Assembly (NCBI RefSeq): GCF_011751745.2
Contig: NZ_CP061170.1
Coordinates: 1,798,001-1,862,000 of the forward strand
DNA from: Paramicrobacterium fandaimingii
GTDB lineage: Bacteria > Actinomycetota > Actinomycetes > Actinomycetales > Microbacteriaceae
Reading direction: 5' to 3'
DNA: 64,000 bases
Below, in pieces: positions 55,088-64,000 of this stretch (position 1 is the stretch's first letter; each line of letters starts with the position of its first letter). Both the position numbers and the translations under genes were made by a program. Under the pieces are notes generated by a model, which saw only the letters and a program-made list of their open reading frames with translations, was not told the DNA's origin and ran no database searches.

Positions 55088-55954
55088 GTGGTGGAAAATG
55101 GACAAATGGCAGAAATCACGCAGATGACGTACCAGAGACAGGACACGTCGCGTGTGCCCGTAGAGGTCATCAGCTTTGACCAACTCCGCGCGCTGAACCA
55201 CGGCCAGACCCAACGCACGGACTTTACGATCGTCGCGGTCATCAGCGGAGGTCATGGATCTGTCACCATCGACTTCACCGACTACGTTCTCGCATCACGG
55301 TGTGCCGTGTGGATTGCGCCAGGAGCAGTGCACCGCTGGGCAGATATCGCCCATCTCACCGGCCATCTCGTTCTTTTCGTCCCCACTGCGCCGGTCACGC
55401 CAGCCACGCGCGAAAGCGCCGCAACACCAAACGCGGTAGCCGTCTGGCCAGTCGACCCGGAAATCTGGAATTTCGTGTGCGGAGCCCTCAGCCACCTGCA
55501 GCTGGAAACCTCCCCGGAAACAACAACGCAGCAGACAGAGCTGCCCGAAATTCTGGTGTCGGCTTTCATCGCTCGTCTGAAACCGCCACACACGCGCGCT
55601 CCGTCCGGCAACTCAGCGTTTGCACGCTTTCGCACCAACGTGGAGGTTCACTTCCGCCAGCATCATGACGTGAGCCACTACGCCCGCGCCCTCGGCTACT
55701 CTCCCCGAACCCTGTCCCGCGCGGCGCTGAAGGAAACCGGCCGCACGGCGAAAACGTTCATCAATGACCGTCTCATTCTCGAGGCAAAACGGCTGCTTGC
55801 CCACGACAGGTACACGTCGGCGCGCTGCGCGAGCGAGCTTGGCTTCATGGATGCCTCGAACTTCTCGCTGTTCTTCCTCCGCGCCACCGGACAACGTCCC
55901 GGAGCATGGCAAGCCCACGCGACGGGATCTCGGCTCGGCGGGGACGTTCGGTGA
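55088..55954 (+). CDS. AraC family transcriptional regulator
   Basis: Up to 288 residues; GTG 55088 is the first start, ATG 55106 and ATG 55124 are alternatives and none has a strong ribosome site. The N-terminal part (about 25-100) is a cupin-like sensor (DFTIVAVISGGHGSVTIDFTDYVLASRCAVWIAPGAVHRW). The C-terminal AraC DNA-binding domain has two HTH motifs: VSHYARALGYSPRTLSRAALKETGRTAKTFINDRLILEAKRLL and SARCASELGFMDASNFSLFFLRATGQRPGAWQ. It likely activates the divergent hydrolase gene. Confidence 0.9.
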   Translation: MVENGQMAEITQMTYQRQDTSRVPVEVISFDQLRALNHGQTQRTDFTIVAVISGGHGSVTIDFTDYVLASRCAVWIAPGAVHRWADIAHLTGHLVLFVPTAPVTPATRESAATPNAVAVWPVDPEIWNFVCGALSHLQLETSPETTTQQTELPEILVSAFIARLKPPHTRAPSGNSAFARFRTNVEVHFRQHHDVSHYARALGYSPRTLSRAALKETGRTAKTFINDRLILEAKRLLAHDRYTSARCASELGFMDASNFSLFFLRATGQRPGAWQAHATGSRLGGDVR

Positions 55955-55995
55955 TCCTGCCGCTGTGTGTGCGCGTCATCGTCGTCCCCCTTCGC

Positions 55996-58284
55996 TCAAC
56001 CGGAGGCGGTGTCGGGGACGCTTTTCTGTGACCAGACAGAGTAACCTGATGCCTTCTGTGAGATCAGGATCATTCCGCGCACATCTGTGCGGAGCACCTG
56101 GCTGCCCGACGCCCGTAGCTCGTCGATGGTCTCTCCATTTGGATGCCCGTATGTGTTGTCGGCTCCGACCGAGATCACAGCGAGCGACGCCTGTAGCTGC
56201 TCGTACAGCGCCGTGGATTGATCGGGGCTCCCGTGGTGCGCGACTTTGACGATGTCTGCCCGCGTGCCAGCGCCCATGCTGGCAAGCAACGCTGACTGCT
56301 CGGTTTCCCCGAGATCCCCAAGGAGCACGATGTGAGTGCCGGCAATCGTGACCGAGAGCACAATGCTGCCCGCGTTTCCCGACAGTTCGCGAGACTCGGG
56401 CCAGATCACAGAGAAGTCGATCGTGCCGACGGTGCCGTGCTCGCCCTTCGTCACCACGTCGACTCGGATTCCCGCGTCGTCAAGCAAACGTTTGGTTCGC
56501 TCGCCGGCATCGTCGTGCACCGCCTGCACCATGGCCCGATCGGTTCGTGAAAGCACTCCCGTCGCTCCCCCCGCGTGGTCGGTGTCGTAGTGGGTAAGCA
56601 CGAGCAGATCAATCGTCGTGATTCCCAGATCGTCAACGCACGCGGAGACGAGCCGGGGATCTGGTCCGGTATCAACGAGAATCACCCCGCCACCCGCTCT
56701 GAGCAGAACGGCGTCGCCTTGCCCGATATCGCATGCTGCGACGATCCAGTCGCGAGGTCTGCTGACGGTTTCCGCCAGCGAAGGCGTCACAACGATGCCC
56801 CCGTAGGCGCCCAGGCTGACGCAGAGAGCAGCGACCAAGGCCTTCCCCATCCAGTGAGACCGCCACCTCGGCACAATCGCGAGCGCACAGGCGAGTGCCG
56901 TCACCGCAGCGAGCACCACCGCGCCTGTCGCTCCAGGTATCCAGGGGATCAGCGCGATCGGCAGCCCCGAGGTGACGGTTGCGACCCCGGCAATCCAGGC
57001 GGATGGAAGATATGCGAGCCAGGCAAGCAGCATCGCCCCCTGCGGAAAAACGGGTGTTGCGAGACAGGCGATCAGACCGATGACAGTGCCGATGGGTGCC
57101 GCGGGCGCTGCAAGGATGTTCGCGGCCACGCCGTAGACGCTGATCGTGCTCGACAGAAGTATCAAGATGGGCTGGCAGGCGAGCTGTGCGGCAAGTGGAA
57201 CGGCGATCACCATGGCCAGGCCACGCGGGAGCAGCCGTGCAAGCGCCGCGGTCAGCGGGCGTGTGAGAAGCAGCAGACCTCCCGTCGCCAGAACGCTGAG
57301 TGCAAAACCCGCATCGTAGGCGTACCAGGGGTCGACCACGAGCATGAGGATGACGCTGCCCGCCAGCACGGGGATTCCGCCGGAGGGCCGCCCGGTGAGC
57401 TGCACGAGCAGCGCGAGCGAGGCCATGATTGATGCGCGGACGACGCTTGACTGCGGGGTGACGAGAATGACGAACGCGAGGAGCACGATGAGCGCTGCCC
57501 CGACGCGCACAATGCGGCCGGCTCCGAGCCGCCCGAGAAGCAGAATGGCGAACACGACGACGATGGCGCAGTTGGCCCCGGACACCGCAGTGAGGTGGCT
57601 GAGTGAGGATGCTTTCATCGCAGCGTCGAGATCGGAATCGACAGCGCTCGTATCGCCGACGGCCAGCCCAGGCAGAAGACGGCCTCCCGCACCCGGCAGC
57701 GCTGAGCAGAGATCGACGAAGCCGCGACGCATGTCATCGGCCCAGGCGAGATACCAGGGAGGTGGCTCAACGACGGTGAGCGGCTCATCAGCGAAGAAGA
57801 GGGCTGCAGACGCGTCTGACGGCTCGGTGAGAATCACCTGCCCCGTCGTTTCGACAGTGCTCCCGATCGCGAGCACTCCCCCGCTGTCCTGGCCGAACAG
57901 CGTTGCGGGCACGCGGAGCTCGGAATCATTCAGCGACGTGATTGTCGCGCTTACCCTGATCTGGCTCGGGCCGCGATCAGTCGCATTCGCCAGCCCGTCG
58001 ATCGTCGCAACGACGTCGACGCTGCGATCGGACGATGTCGCGTCGATGAGCTGATCCGGCCGACGCTGCTCGGCGGATATCGACGCGCTGAAGCTGACAA
58101 ACGCGGCGACCCCGAGCGACACCGCGAGAAGTGCCGTCACGCCGCCGCGCGCCCTGACAACGCACAAGATGGTCAGTGCGCCCGCGACGCCGATGCACAC
58201 AACCCACACGGCGAAAGATGCCTGCAGCCCCACCGCCAGAAGCGCGGCAAGCCATGCGCACACGGCCGGAATCAGCATCCTCAT
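55996..58284 (-). CDS. comEC: ComEC/Rec2 competence-type DNA channel protein
   Basis: 762 residues. In transformable bacteria ComEC forms the inner-membrane channel for single-stranded DNA. The N-terminal helices and soluble domain (VDVVATIDGLANATDRGPSQIRVSATI) are followed by the competence core LSHLTAVSGANCAIVVVFAILLL and about ten helices. The C-terminal metallo-beta-lactamase domain has DIGQGDAVLLRAGGGVILVDTG, LLVLTHYDTDHAGGATGVL (H-x-D-x-D-H) and VAHHGSPDQS. It is complete, with all metal ligands of the C-terminal domain. It follows comEA with 1 base between. Confidence 0.94.
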   Translation of the reverse strand: MRMLIPAVCAWLAALLAVGLQASFAVWVVCIGVAGALTILCVVRARGGVTALLAVSLGVAAFVSFSASISAEQRRPDQLIDATSSDRSVDVVATIDGLANATDRGPSQIRVSATITSLNDSELRVPATLFGQDSGGVLAIGSTVETTGQVILTEPSDASAALFFADEPLTVVEPPPWYLAWADDMRRGFVDLCSALPGAGGRLLPGLAVGDTSAVDSDLDAAMKASSLSHLTAVSGANCAIVVVFAILLLGRLGAGRIVRVGAALIVLLAFVILVTPQSSVVRASIMASLALLVQLTGRPSGGIPVLAGSVILMLVVDPWYAYDAGFALSVLATGGLLLLTRPLTAALARLLPRGLAMVIAVPLAAQLACQPILILLSSTISVYGVAANILAAPAAPIGTVIGLIACLATPVFPQGAMLLAWLAYLPSAWIAGVATVTSGLPIALIPWIPGATGAVVLAAVTALACALAIVPRWRSHWMGKALVAALCVSLGAYGGIVVTPSLAETVSRPRDWIVAACDIGQGDAVLLRAGGGVILVDTGPDPRLVSACVDDLGITTIDLLVLTHYDTDHAGGATGVLSRTDRAMVQAVHDDAGERTKRLLDDAGIRVDVVTKGEHGTVGTIDFSVIWPESRELSGNAGSIVLSVTIAGTHIVLLGDLGETEQSALLASMGAGTRADIVKVAHHGSPDQSTALYEQLQASLAVISVGADNTYGHPNGETIDELRASGSQVLRTDVRGMILISQKASGYSVWSQKSVPDTASG

Positions 58285-58285
58285 G

Positions 58286-58882
58286 TCAGACCGTCACCAG
58301 GTCTTTGAGCGTAGCGAAGGTCTTCTCGCCGATTCCAGACACATTGCGCAGATCGTCAACCGAGCGGAAGCCTCCGTTGTCGTCGCGCCACGCAATAATG
58401 CGCTCGGCAAGCGCCGGCCCAATGTTGGGAAGCTCCTCGAGCTGTTCGGCCGTCGCCGTGTTCAGATTCACGCGACCCTGCGCGTCTTTACCCTCCTGCT
58501 GCTCTGCGGTTTCACCGACCTCGGGCACGCGCACCTGCTCGCCATCGGTCACGAAGCGAGCCAGGTTGATTGCTGCTTCGTCCGCGTCGTCGGTGAGTCC
58601 GCCTGCCGCAGCGACAGCATCCATCACCCGTGCGCCGTCACTCAGCTGATAGAGCCCAGGCGACGCGACGGCCCCGAGAACATGCACGTATATGACGGCG
58701 GGGATGCTTGTGGAGAACGTGTTGTGCGGCTGAACTGTGGAAACGTGCTCGCCGTCTTTGACCAGGGCAATCACGACGGCAGCAGAGAGGCCCGCGAGCA
58801 TGAGCAAGACAGCGACACCGGCACCAAGACGCAGTCGCTTCGGACGTCGAGCGCGTCTCGACAGTTCGGCCCGCTCGTGCAT
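58286..58882 (-). CDS. comEA: ComEA family DNA-binding protein
   Basis: 198 residues. A single N-terminal membrane anchor (about residues 20-42, LRLGAGVAVLLMLAGLSAAVV) is followed by a SLBB-like domain (IYVHVLGAVASPGLYQLSDGARVMDAVAAAGG), then an acidic/Gln linker and two helix-hairpin-helix motifs (VNLNTATAEQLEELPNIGPALAERIIAWR and FRSVDDLRNVSGIGEKTFATLKDL). It should sit on the outer face and bind double-stranded DNA for ComEC. The pair forms an operon. Confidence 0.94.
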   Translation of the reverse strand: MHERAELSRRARRPKRLRLGAGVAVLLMLAGLSAAVVIALVKDGEHVSTVQPHNTFSTSIPAVIYVHVLGAVASPGLYQLSDGARVMDAVAAAGGLTDDADEAAINLARFVTDGEQVRVPEVGETAEQQEGKDAQGRVNLNTATAEQLEELPNIGPALAERIIAWRDDNGGFRSVDDLRNVSGIGEKTFATLKDLVTV

Positions 58883-58977
58883 TCAGCAAGCCTAGAACGG
58901 CCTACTCGTCAGAGGCCGACGCCCACAGGCCCCTGTGTGCCGTGCCCTGCGAGGGGTGGCCTGTGGACGACGGTTGG

Positions 58978-61488
58978 TTATTTCGCCGTGGCGATGCTGA
59001 CGATCTTCGGTGCACGCACAATGATGTTGCGAATCTCGGTGTCGCCGATCGCGCGAATGACGTTCGCATCGGCACGCGCGAGGGCTTCGAGTTCGTCTGG
59101 CGCGATCGACGGCGCGATCTGCAGGCGCCCCCGAACCTTGCCATTTACCTGCACAACAGCTGTCACCTCGTCTTCGACGAGGAGTTCGGGCAGTGCCGAA
59201 CGCCATTGCACGTGTGCGACAGTCGGTTGGTGGCCGAGGAGAGCCCACATGTCTTCAGCGGCATACGGCGCGAACACGTTGAGGGCGATCGCAATTGTCT
59301 CTGCCGCTTCTCGCACAGCGGGGTCTGCTGCCCCGGCCCCAGCATCGATCGTTTTGCGAGTGACATTGACGAGCTCCATCAGGCGAGCGATCGCAACGTT
59401 GAACTTGTACGACTCGATGAGCTCGGGGGCATCTGCGAGAAAGCGATGAACAGAGCGGCGCAGAGTCACGTCGCCCGCCGTGAACTCAACGCCGGGCTCG
59501 CTCGCAACGTCGTGCGCGATCCGCCAGGCGCGCGCAAGAAACTTCGTCGATCCGGCCGGAGACACGTCGGCCCAGTCAATGTCGTCTTCCGGAGGGCCGG
59601 CGAATGCCAGTGTGACCCGAAGCGCGTCTGCACCGTAATCGCGCAGCTGATCGGCGAACTCGACGAGATTTCCGATGCTCTTGCTCATCTTGTGGCCGTC
59701 CATCAGAACCATTCCCTGATTCATGAGCGCCTTGAATGGCTCATCGAAGTCGAGGTAGCCGTAGTCGTGCAGAACCTTCGTCATGAACCGTGAATACAGC
59801 AGGTGCAGAATCGCGTGTTCCACACCGCCGACGTACTGGTCGACGGGAGCCCATTTCTTCGCCTCATCGATGTCGAAGGCCACCTCGTCAGAATTCGGGG
59901 AGAGGTAGCGCAGGAAATACCAGGAGCTGTCGACGAACGTATCCATCGTGTCGGAGTCACGACGTGCACTGCCGCCGCACGAAGGGCAGTCGACTGTTGC
60001 CCAATCGTCGGCCCCGCCCAGCGGACTCGTCCCCTTTGGGCGAAGGTCAAGCCCCGCTGCGGGTGGGAGTGTGACCGGAAGTTCTGATTCGGGGACGGGA
60101 ACTTCGCCGCACTTCTCGCAGTGGATGATGGGGATCGGTGTCCCCCAGTAACGCTGTCGCGAGATCAGCCAGTCACGTAAGCGATAGTTCTTCGCCGTCT
60201 TTCCCATGCCGCGTTCCGCAAGGCGTGCCGTGATCGTCTCGAGCGCCTCAGGCTTCGTGAGGCCATCGAACTCTCCGGAATTGACCAGCTGGCCATCGCC
60301 CGTGTCGGCGATTCCTGTCGCCGCGGGGTCTCTCTCGGCATCCAGCTCTCCATTTGGCGCCACAACAACACGAACGGGCAGGTCGAACGCGAGCGCGAAG
60401 TCGAGGTCGCGCTGATCGTGCGCTGGCACGCCCATCACCGCTCCGTGTCCGTAATCGGCGAGAACGTAATCTGCGGCCCAGATGGGAATGAGGTGGCCCG
60501 TCAGAGGATGCGTCGCATACCGTTCGAGGAAGACACCGCTCTTCTCGCGTTCGGTTGACTGACGGTCGATGTCACTCTCTGTCTTCGTCTTCTCGAGATA
60601 CGCGGTGAATTCCGCCTGCACCTCGGCGCTGCTGCCGGCTGCGAGCTCAGTGGCGAGCACCGAGTCCGGGGCGACGGCCATGTATGTCACGCCGAAGAGC
60701 GTGTCGGGACGTGTGGTGTACACGGTGACGGGATCTGCGCGCCCCTCGATGGCAAAATCGACGTCGGCTCCACGTGAGCGACCCACCCAGTTGCGCTGCA
60801 TTGACAGCACCTTCGAGGGCCACGTGGCCTCCAGCTTGGAGAGATCGTCGACGAGCCGATCGGCGTAATCGGTGATGCGAAAGTACCACTGGGTGAGGTT
60901 TCGCTTCGTGACTTGAGCACCGCACCGCTCGCATTTTCCGTCGATAACCTGCTCATTGGCGAGAACCGTCTGGTCGTTGGGGCACCAGTTGACGGGGCTC
61001 GCCTTGCGGTAGGCGAGGCCCTTCTCATATAACTTCAGGAACAGCCATTGGTTCCAGCGGTAGTACTCGGGGTCGGACGTGTGAATTTCACGAGACCAGT
61101 CGAACGAGGGCGCGTAGACCCGAAAACTCGCCTTCTGCTGCTCGATGTTGCTGTATGTCCAGTCACGGGGGTCAGCTCCGCGTTTGATCGCCGCGTTTTC
61201 CGCGGGCAGACCAAAGGAGTCCCAGCCGACGGGATGCAGCACGGTGTGCCCTCTCTGCCACCAATAGCGCGCCAGCACGTCGCACAGGCCGAATGCCTCG
61301 GCGTGTCCCATGTGCAAGTCGCCTGAGGGGTACGAGAACATGTCGAGCACATACTTGCGCGGGCGGTCGTCAGCAACGTCAGCCGTTGAAAAGGGCTGCA
61401 GCTCGTCCCAGACGGGAAGCCACTTCTCCTGGATCGCGGCAAAATCATACTTCTCGGCTGTGTCGTGCGTTGTCTGCTCGTGGGGCAC
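58978..61488 (-). CDS. leuS: Leucyl-tRNA synthetase
   Basis: 836 residues from GTG 61488. It charges tRNA-Leu. Class I signatures are [16 protein letters not shown] (H-M-G-H) and [10 protein letters not shown] (K-M-S-K-S). The editing CP1 domain has [22 protein letters not shown] and [14 protein letters not shown]. The zinc/anticodon parts are [15 protein letters not shown] and [31 protein letters not shown]. It is the bacterial LeuRS type. The intergenic region before it (61489-61560) shows no T-box. Confidence 0.97.
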   Translation of the reverse strand: MPHEQTTHDTAEKYDFAAIQEKWLPVWDELQPFSTADVADDRPRKYVLDMFSYPSGDLHMGHAEAFGLCDVLARYWWQRGHTVLHPVGWDSFGLPAENAAIKRGADPRDWTYSNIEQQKASFRVYAPSFDWSREIHTSDPEYYRWNQWLFLKLYEKGLAYRKASPVNWCPNDQTVLANEQVIDGKCERCGAQVTKRNLTQWYFRITDYADRLVDDLSKLEATWPSKVLSMQRNWVGRSRGADVDFAIEGRADPVTVYTTRPDTLFGVTYMAVAPDSVLATELAAGSSAEVQAEFTAYLEKTKTESDIDRQSTEREKSGVFLERYATHPLTGHLIPIWAADYVLADYGHGAVMGVPAHDQRDLDFALAFDLPVRVVVAPNGELDAERDPAATGIADTGDGQLVNSGEFDGLTKPEALETITARLAERGMGKTAKNYRLRDWLISRQRYWGTPIPIIHCEKCGEVPVPESELPVTLPPAAGLDLRPKGTSPLGGADDWATVDCPSCGGSARRDSDTMDTFVDSSWYFLRYLSPNSDEVAFDIDEAKKWAPVDQYVGGVEHAILHLLYSRFMTKVLHDYGYLDFDEPFKALMNQGMVLMDGHKMSKSIGNLVEFADQLRDYGADALRVTLAFAGPPEDDIDWADVSPAGSTKFLARAWRIAHDVASEPGVEFTAGDVTLRRSVHRFLADAPELIESYKFNVAIARLMELVNVTRKTIDAGAGAADPAVREAAETIAIALNVFAPYAAEDMWALLGHQPTVAHVQWRSALPELLVEDEVTAVVQVNGKVRGRLQIAPSIAPDELEALARADANVIRAIGDTEIRNIIVRAPKIVSIATAK

Positions 61489-61560
61489 GTGACTCTCAAT
61501 CTCCGTCTGCTGGACGACCAGGCCTCGTCGGCGCGAATGGTCCGATTTCCAAGGATACCG

Positions 61561-63237
61561 CTAGACGAGACTGCCCTCTCTCATGCTGAACCTCTGGTCA
61601 ACAAGGTGATCAGGCACGTCACCATGCGTGATCACGATGATGCTTCGCCCGCTCGCGCGAGATGCCTCAACCATGTCACGCACAAGCGGCTCGGCACGTT
61701 GCGGATCGACGTTGGCGGTCGGCTCGTCGAGCACGAGAATCGGAAAGTCCCTCAGAAGCGCCCGCGCAAGCGACAATCGTTGGGCCTGCCCTCCAGACAC
61801 GAGCGTCCCCCGCTCACCGACTCGTGCGTCGAGCCCGCCGCGCGATGCGACCCACGGCCCGAGCCCCACCTGATCGAGCACGTCGAGCAATCGCTCATCA
61901 GTCGCACTATCGTCGGCGAAGAGAAGGTTCTGCCTGATGCTCTCATCGAAGAGATACGGATGCTGTTCGCACAGCCCGACGAGTGAATGAACGTCCGCAA
62001 TGTCGCGCGCTTCTGCACCTCCGATACGGTAGCTGCCCTGGTATTCGAGAAACCGAACGAGAACGTTAGCGAGCGTGGTCTTTCCCGCTCCACTGCCGCC
62101 GGTAATTATGACGGCCTCCCCCGGGCCGACATCGAGATTCACGTTCTTCACCGTGAGCGCGGATGAGCCTGGCCACGCCGCGGCGACGTTCTGCAGAGTC
62201 AGACGCGTGCCACCGCACGGCGCAGATCGCGTCTCAGCATGGTTCTGCGCGGGAATCTCAGGCGGAAGACCATCGGGAACAAGAGACGCGAGCCTGTCGG
62301 CACTTGACCGCACCGCTCGCCAATGGCTGAGTGCAACGGGCACCGTCCCCACAACTTCGAAGACGGCGAGCGGTACGAGCGCGACAACAGCGAATGTGGG
62401 TCCGCCCACGCCCGCAGAGCTCACGAGCGGTGCACCGACGACGATGGCGCCCGCAACGGCCAGGCCCGCGCAGAGAGCAACCATCGCGGCACTGAGTCCG
62501 AACCCGCGTGACCGGCGCAGAGCCGTGCGTGTCAGGTCGGAATCTGCCGCGGCGATGCGTTCTCGCGCAACGGGTTCGGCTCCGAAGTGCGACAGCACGG
62601 CGAAGCCCTGCACATAATCGATGAGCGAACTGGTGAGAGCTGCTCGTTTTGGTGCGAGTGCGATCTCGGCCGCCCCTGCGAGCGAGGTGGTCATCCACGC
62701 TCCTCCGGCACCGCACAGTACGAGCAGGCCAGCCAACACAATGGCCGCCGCGGGCGAGAGCAGCGCAGTTCCGGCGATCGTGATCACGCAGACCGTCACA
62801 GCCACGACGATGGGCTGAACCACACGCAGCGAGAGGTTTTGCATTTCATCGATGTCGGAAACTATCGCATTCAAGAGCGACCCTCGAGAACGATTCGTGA
62901 GCCCGGCCGGTGCGCGAGGGATCAGCCTGGTAAGCAGGTCAGTTCGCAAGGTTGCGAGCTGACGGAACACAGCATCGTGACTGTAGAGACGTTCGAGATA
63001 TCGAAAGACGGCTCGCGCGAGTGCAAACGCGCGAACGCCGACAGTGGCGATCGTGAGAAAGAGCACGGGCGGCTGCTCGGCCGCGCGCGCGATGAGCCAG
63101 GCGCTTGTCGCGAGCAGGGCCACGGCGCCGAGCCCCGTGGCAATTCCCGACAGCATCCCGGGCAGTGCCTGTCTGAAGCTCGGGAGTGCAGTGCGCAGGA
63201 TGCGGGTACGATCCCGTTCTGCGGTTCCGGCGCTCAT
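61561..63237 (-). CDS. cydC: Thiol reductant ABC exporter subunit CydC
   Basis: 558 residues from ATG 63237, which overlaps the cydD stop as ATGA. With CydD it exports glutathione/cysteine-type thiols or heme-related reductant, required for cytochrome bd assembly. Six membrane helices (about 20-300) include SAWLIARAAEQPPVLFLTIATVGVRAFALARAVFRYLERLYSHDA. The ATPase domain has Walker A GGSGAGKTT, signature LVSGGQAQRLSLARAL, Walker B ILVLDEPTANVD and switch ITHGD. cydAB are not in the window. Confidence 0.93.
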   Translation of the reverse strand: MSAGTAERDRTRILRTALPSFRQALPGMLSGIATGLGAVALLATSAWLIARAAEQPPVLFLTIATVGVRAFALARAVFRYLERLYSHDAVFRQLATLRTDLLTRLIPRAPAGLTNRSRGSLLNAIVSDIDEMQNLSLRVVQPIVVAVTVCVITIAGTALLSPAAAIVLAGLLVLCGAGGAWMTTSLAGAAEIALAPKRAALTSSLIDYVQGFAVLSHFGAEPVARERIAAADSDLTRTALRRSRGFGLSAAMVALCAGLAVAGAIVVGAPLVSSAGVGGPTFAVVALVPLAVFEVVGTVPVALSHWRAVRSSADRLASLVPDGLPPEIPAQNHAETRSAPCGGTRLTLQNVAAAWPGSSALTVKNVNLDVGPGEAVIITGGSGAGKTTLANVLVRFLEYQGSYRIGGAEARDIADVHSLVGLCEQHPYLFDESIRQNLLFADDSATDERLLDVLDQVGLGPWVASRGGLDARVGERGTLVSGGQAQRLSLARALLRDFPILVLDEPTANVDPQRAEPLVRDMVEASRASGRSIIVITHGDVPDHLVDQRFSMREGSLV

Positions 63238-64000
63238 GCAACCACCTCCCGTGCGACATCGATCGACACATGCTCGTCTGCCCAGTCGAGCAGCGCGCGC
63301 TTGTGCGTAACGACGATCACGCACATGCCGCTCGCTGCGAGCCCGCGAATCCCGCGGGCAATGATCTGTTCTGTGCGCCGATCGAGTGCCGATGTCGGTT
63401 CGTCGAGAGCGATGATGCTCGCCGAGTTCGCCAACGCGCGGTAGTAGCAGCGGGCGAGACCGACACGTTGTGCCTGGCCTCCCGAGAGACCGGCTCCGGC
63501 AGCGCTAAGGGGAGCGTCAAGCTGAAGCTCACCGGCGCCCGCCAGGTGAAGCGCTCGCTCAGCGAGTCGCCGAGCGGGGGCAGAATCACCAAGCGTCACG
63601 TTGCTCAGTACCGTTCCCGATTGCAGCCCTGGGTGCTGAGGCGACCACGAAAGCCACGGTCGTCCGTGGGCGGGCGCGTTGCTGACGTCGACTCCTCCGA
63701 CGAATACCGTTCCCGTGAACGGAGTGAGTCCCGCAATCACCCCTATGAGCGTGGATTTTCCGGCACCGCTGGCGCCCGTCACCGCGGTGACGCTCCCGCG
63801 GCGAAAGCGTAGCCGCACATCATCAAGAACCGTGGTGTCGTCGCGCACCACAGTGACGCCGCTCAACTCGAGGTCACCCGAGGCTGCGACGGGCGCGCCA
63901 GCATCCGGTGTCGTCTGTGCCGAATCGAGAATCTCGAACGCATCCTGCGCGGCTTCAACGCCTTCGGCAGCGGCATGGAAATTTGCCCCAACCTGTCGGA
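63234..64000 (-). CDS. cydD: Thiol reductant ABC exporter subunit CydD (C-terminal part)
   Basis: The minus-strand frame is open from the stop at 63234 through base 64000 (255 residues visible); the start and membrane domain lie beyond the right edge. Visible are the end of the membrane domain with RQVGANFHAAAEGVEAAQDAFEILD, which is typical of CydD, then a linker, and the ATPase domain: Walker A GASGAGKST, Q-loop region SWSPQHPGL, signature LSGGQAQRVGLARCYY, Walker B IIALDEPTSALD and switch VVTHKRA. It is coupled to cydC by the ATGA overlap. Confidence 0.93.
   Translation of the reverse strand, partial: RQVGANFHAAAEGVEAAQDAFEILDSAQTTPDAGAPVAASGDLELSGVTVVRDDTTVLDDVRLRFRRGSVTAVTGASGAGKSTLIGVIAGLTPFTGTVFVGGVDVSNAPAHGRPWLSWSPQHPGLQSGTVLSNVTLGDSAPARRLAERALHLAGAGELQLDAPLSAAGAGLSGGQAQRVGLARCYYRALANSASIIALDEPTSALDRRTEQIIARGIRGLAASGMCVIVVTHKRALLDWADEHVSIDVAREVVA

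Noticed and set aside
56575..57432. 285-aa plus-strand Arg/His/Gln-rich frame over comEC
   Set aside because: Typical reverse-complement of hydrophobic helices, no domain.
61489..61560. Possible leucine T-box or leader ahead of leuS
   Set aside because: No T-box core, no Leu-rich short ORF and no stable hairpin seen in this short gap.

Overview
The window is a dense stretch of actinobacterial housekeeping chromosome (estimated roughly 60-63 % G+C). The gene complement and order suggest Micrococcales, most likely a Microbacteriaceae member: glnA1/glnE/glnA2, polyphosphate glucokinase, a PucR-type regulator followed by fabD-fabH-acpP-fabF, DUF3145, DUF4191, the recO-uppS and hrcA-dnaJ-rsmE-HIT-phoH-ybeY-CorC-era runs, and cydDC. 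That taxonomic placement is inference. I see no transposase, integrase, phage gene, CRISPR array or origin.

Layout. 1-12 kb: a protein-kinase-like gene running off the left edge, DUF4191 and RDD membrane proteins, then the nitrogen-assimilation block (glnA1, convergent glnE and glnA2, a 61-aa SPOR-like gene), map, ppgK and antisense-oriented rnpB, followed by a zinc-ribbon coiled-coil protein and a Nif3-like protein. 12-21 kb: an AlkD-like protein, a TetR/DHA2 efflux pair around a palindromic operator, tRNA-Val, a 1-Cys peroxiredoxin and the type II fatty-acid synthase operon, closed by a perfect 18-bp hairpin. 21-28 kb, the most accessory-looking part: PadR regulator, acyltransferase 3, a TagE/TarM-like glycosyltransferase, an MFS carrier, a tRNA(CAT) overlapping the end of a GT4 glycosyltransferase, and a NIPA-like membrane protein. 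28-44 kb: def, tRNA-Asn, an orphan peptide-type ABC ATPase, dnaG, dgt, dus, a FrnE-like DsbA protein, uppS, recO, leuA with its leader, a NarL/LuxR two-component pair and era. 41-53 kb: the CorC-ybeY-phoH-HIT and rsmE-dnaJ-hrcA group (CIRCE at hrcA), a DUF4870 protein, hemW, DUF1990, lepA and divergent rpsT. 53-64 kb: holA, an alpha/beta hydrolase divergent from an AraC regulator, comEC-comEA, leuS and cydC-cydD (cydD cut by the right edge).

How parts work together. GlnE should adenylylate GlnA1 at the visible C-terminal tyrosine motif, while GlnA2 lacks that motif. HrcA should repress its own operon through CIRCE and so co-control DnaJ and the translation/RNA genes behind it. The fab regulator and four fab genes form one fatty-acid unit.

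The most interesting signal is upstream of leuA. A 14-codon leader ORF carries three consecutive Leu codons. The same nucleotides are perfectly complementary over 7 nt to the leuA Shine-Dalgarno sequence, and a perfect 10-bp hairpin lies between them. This fits leucine-dependent translational attenuation in which the Leu codons double as the anti-Shine-Dalgarno. I did not find a convincing wholly new multi-gene system; the other findings are local regulatory or architectural features.
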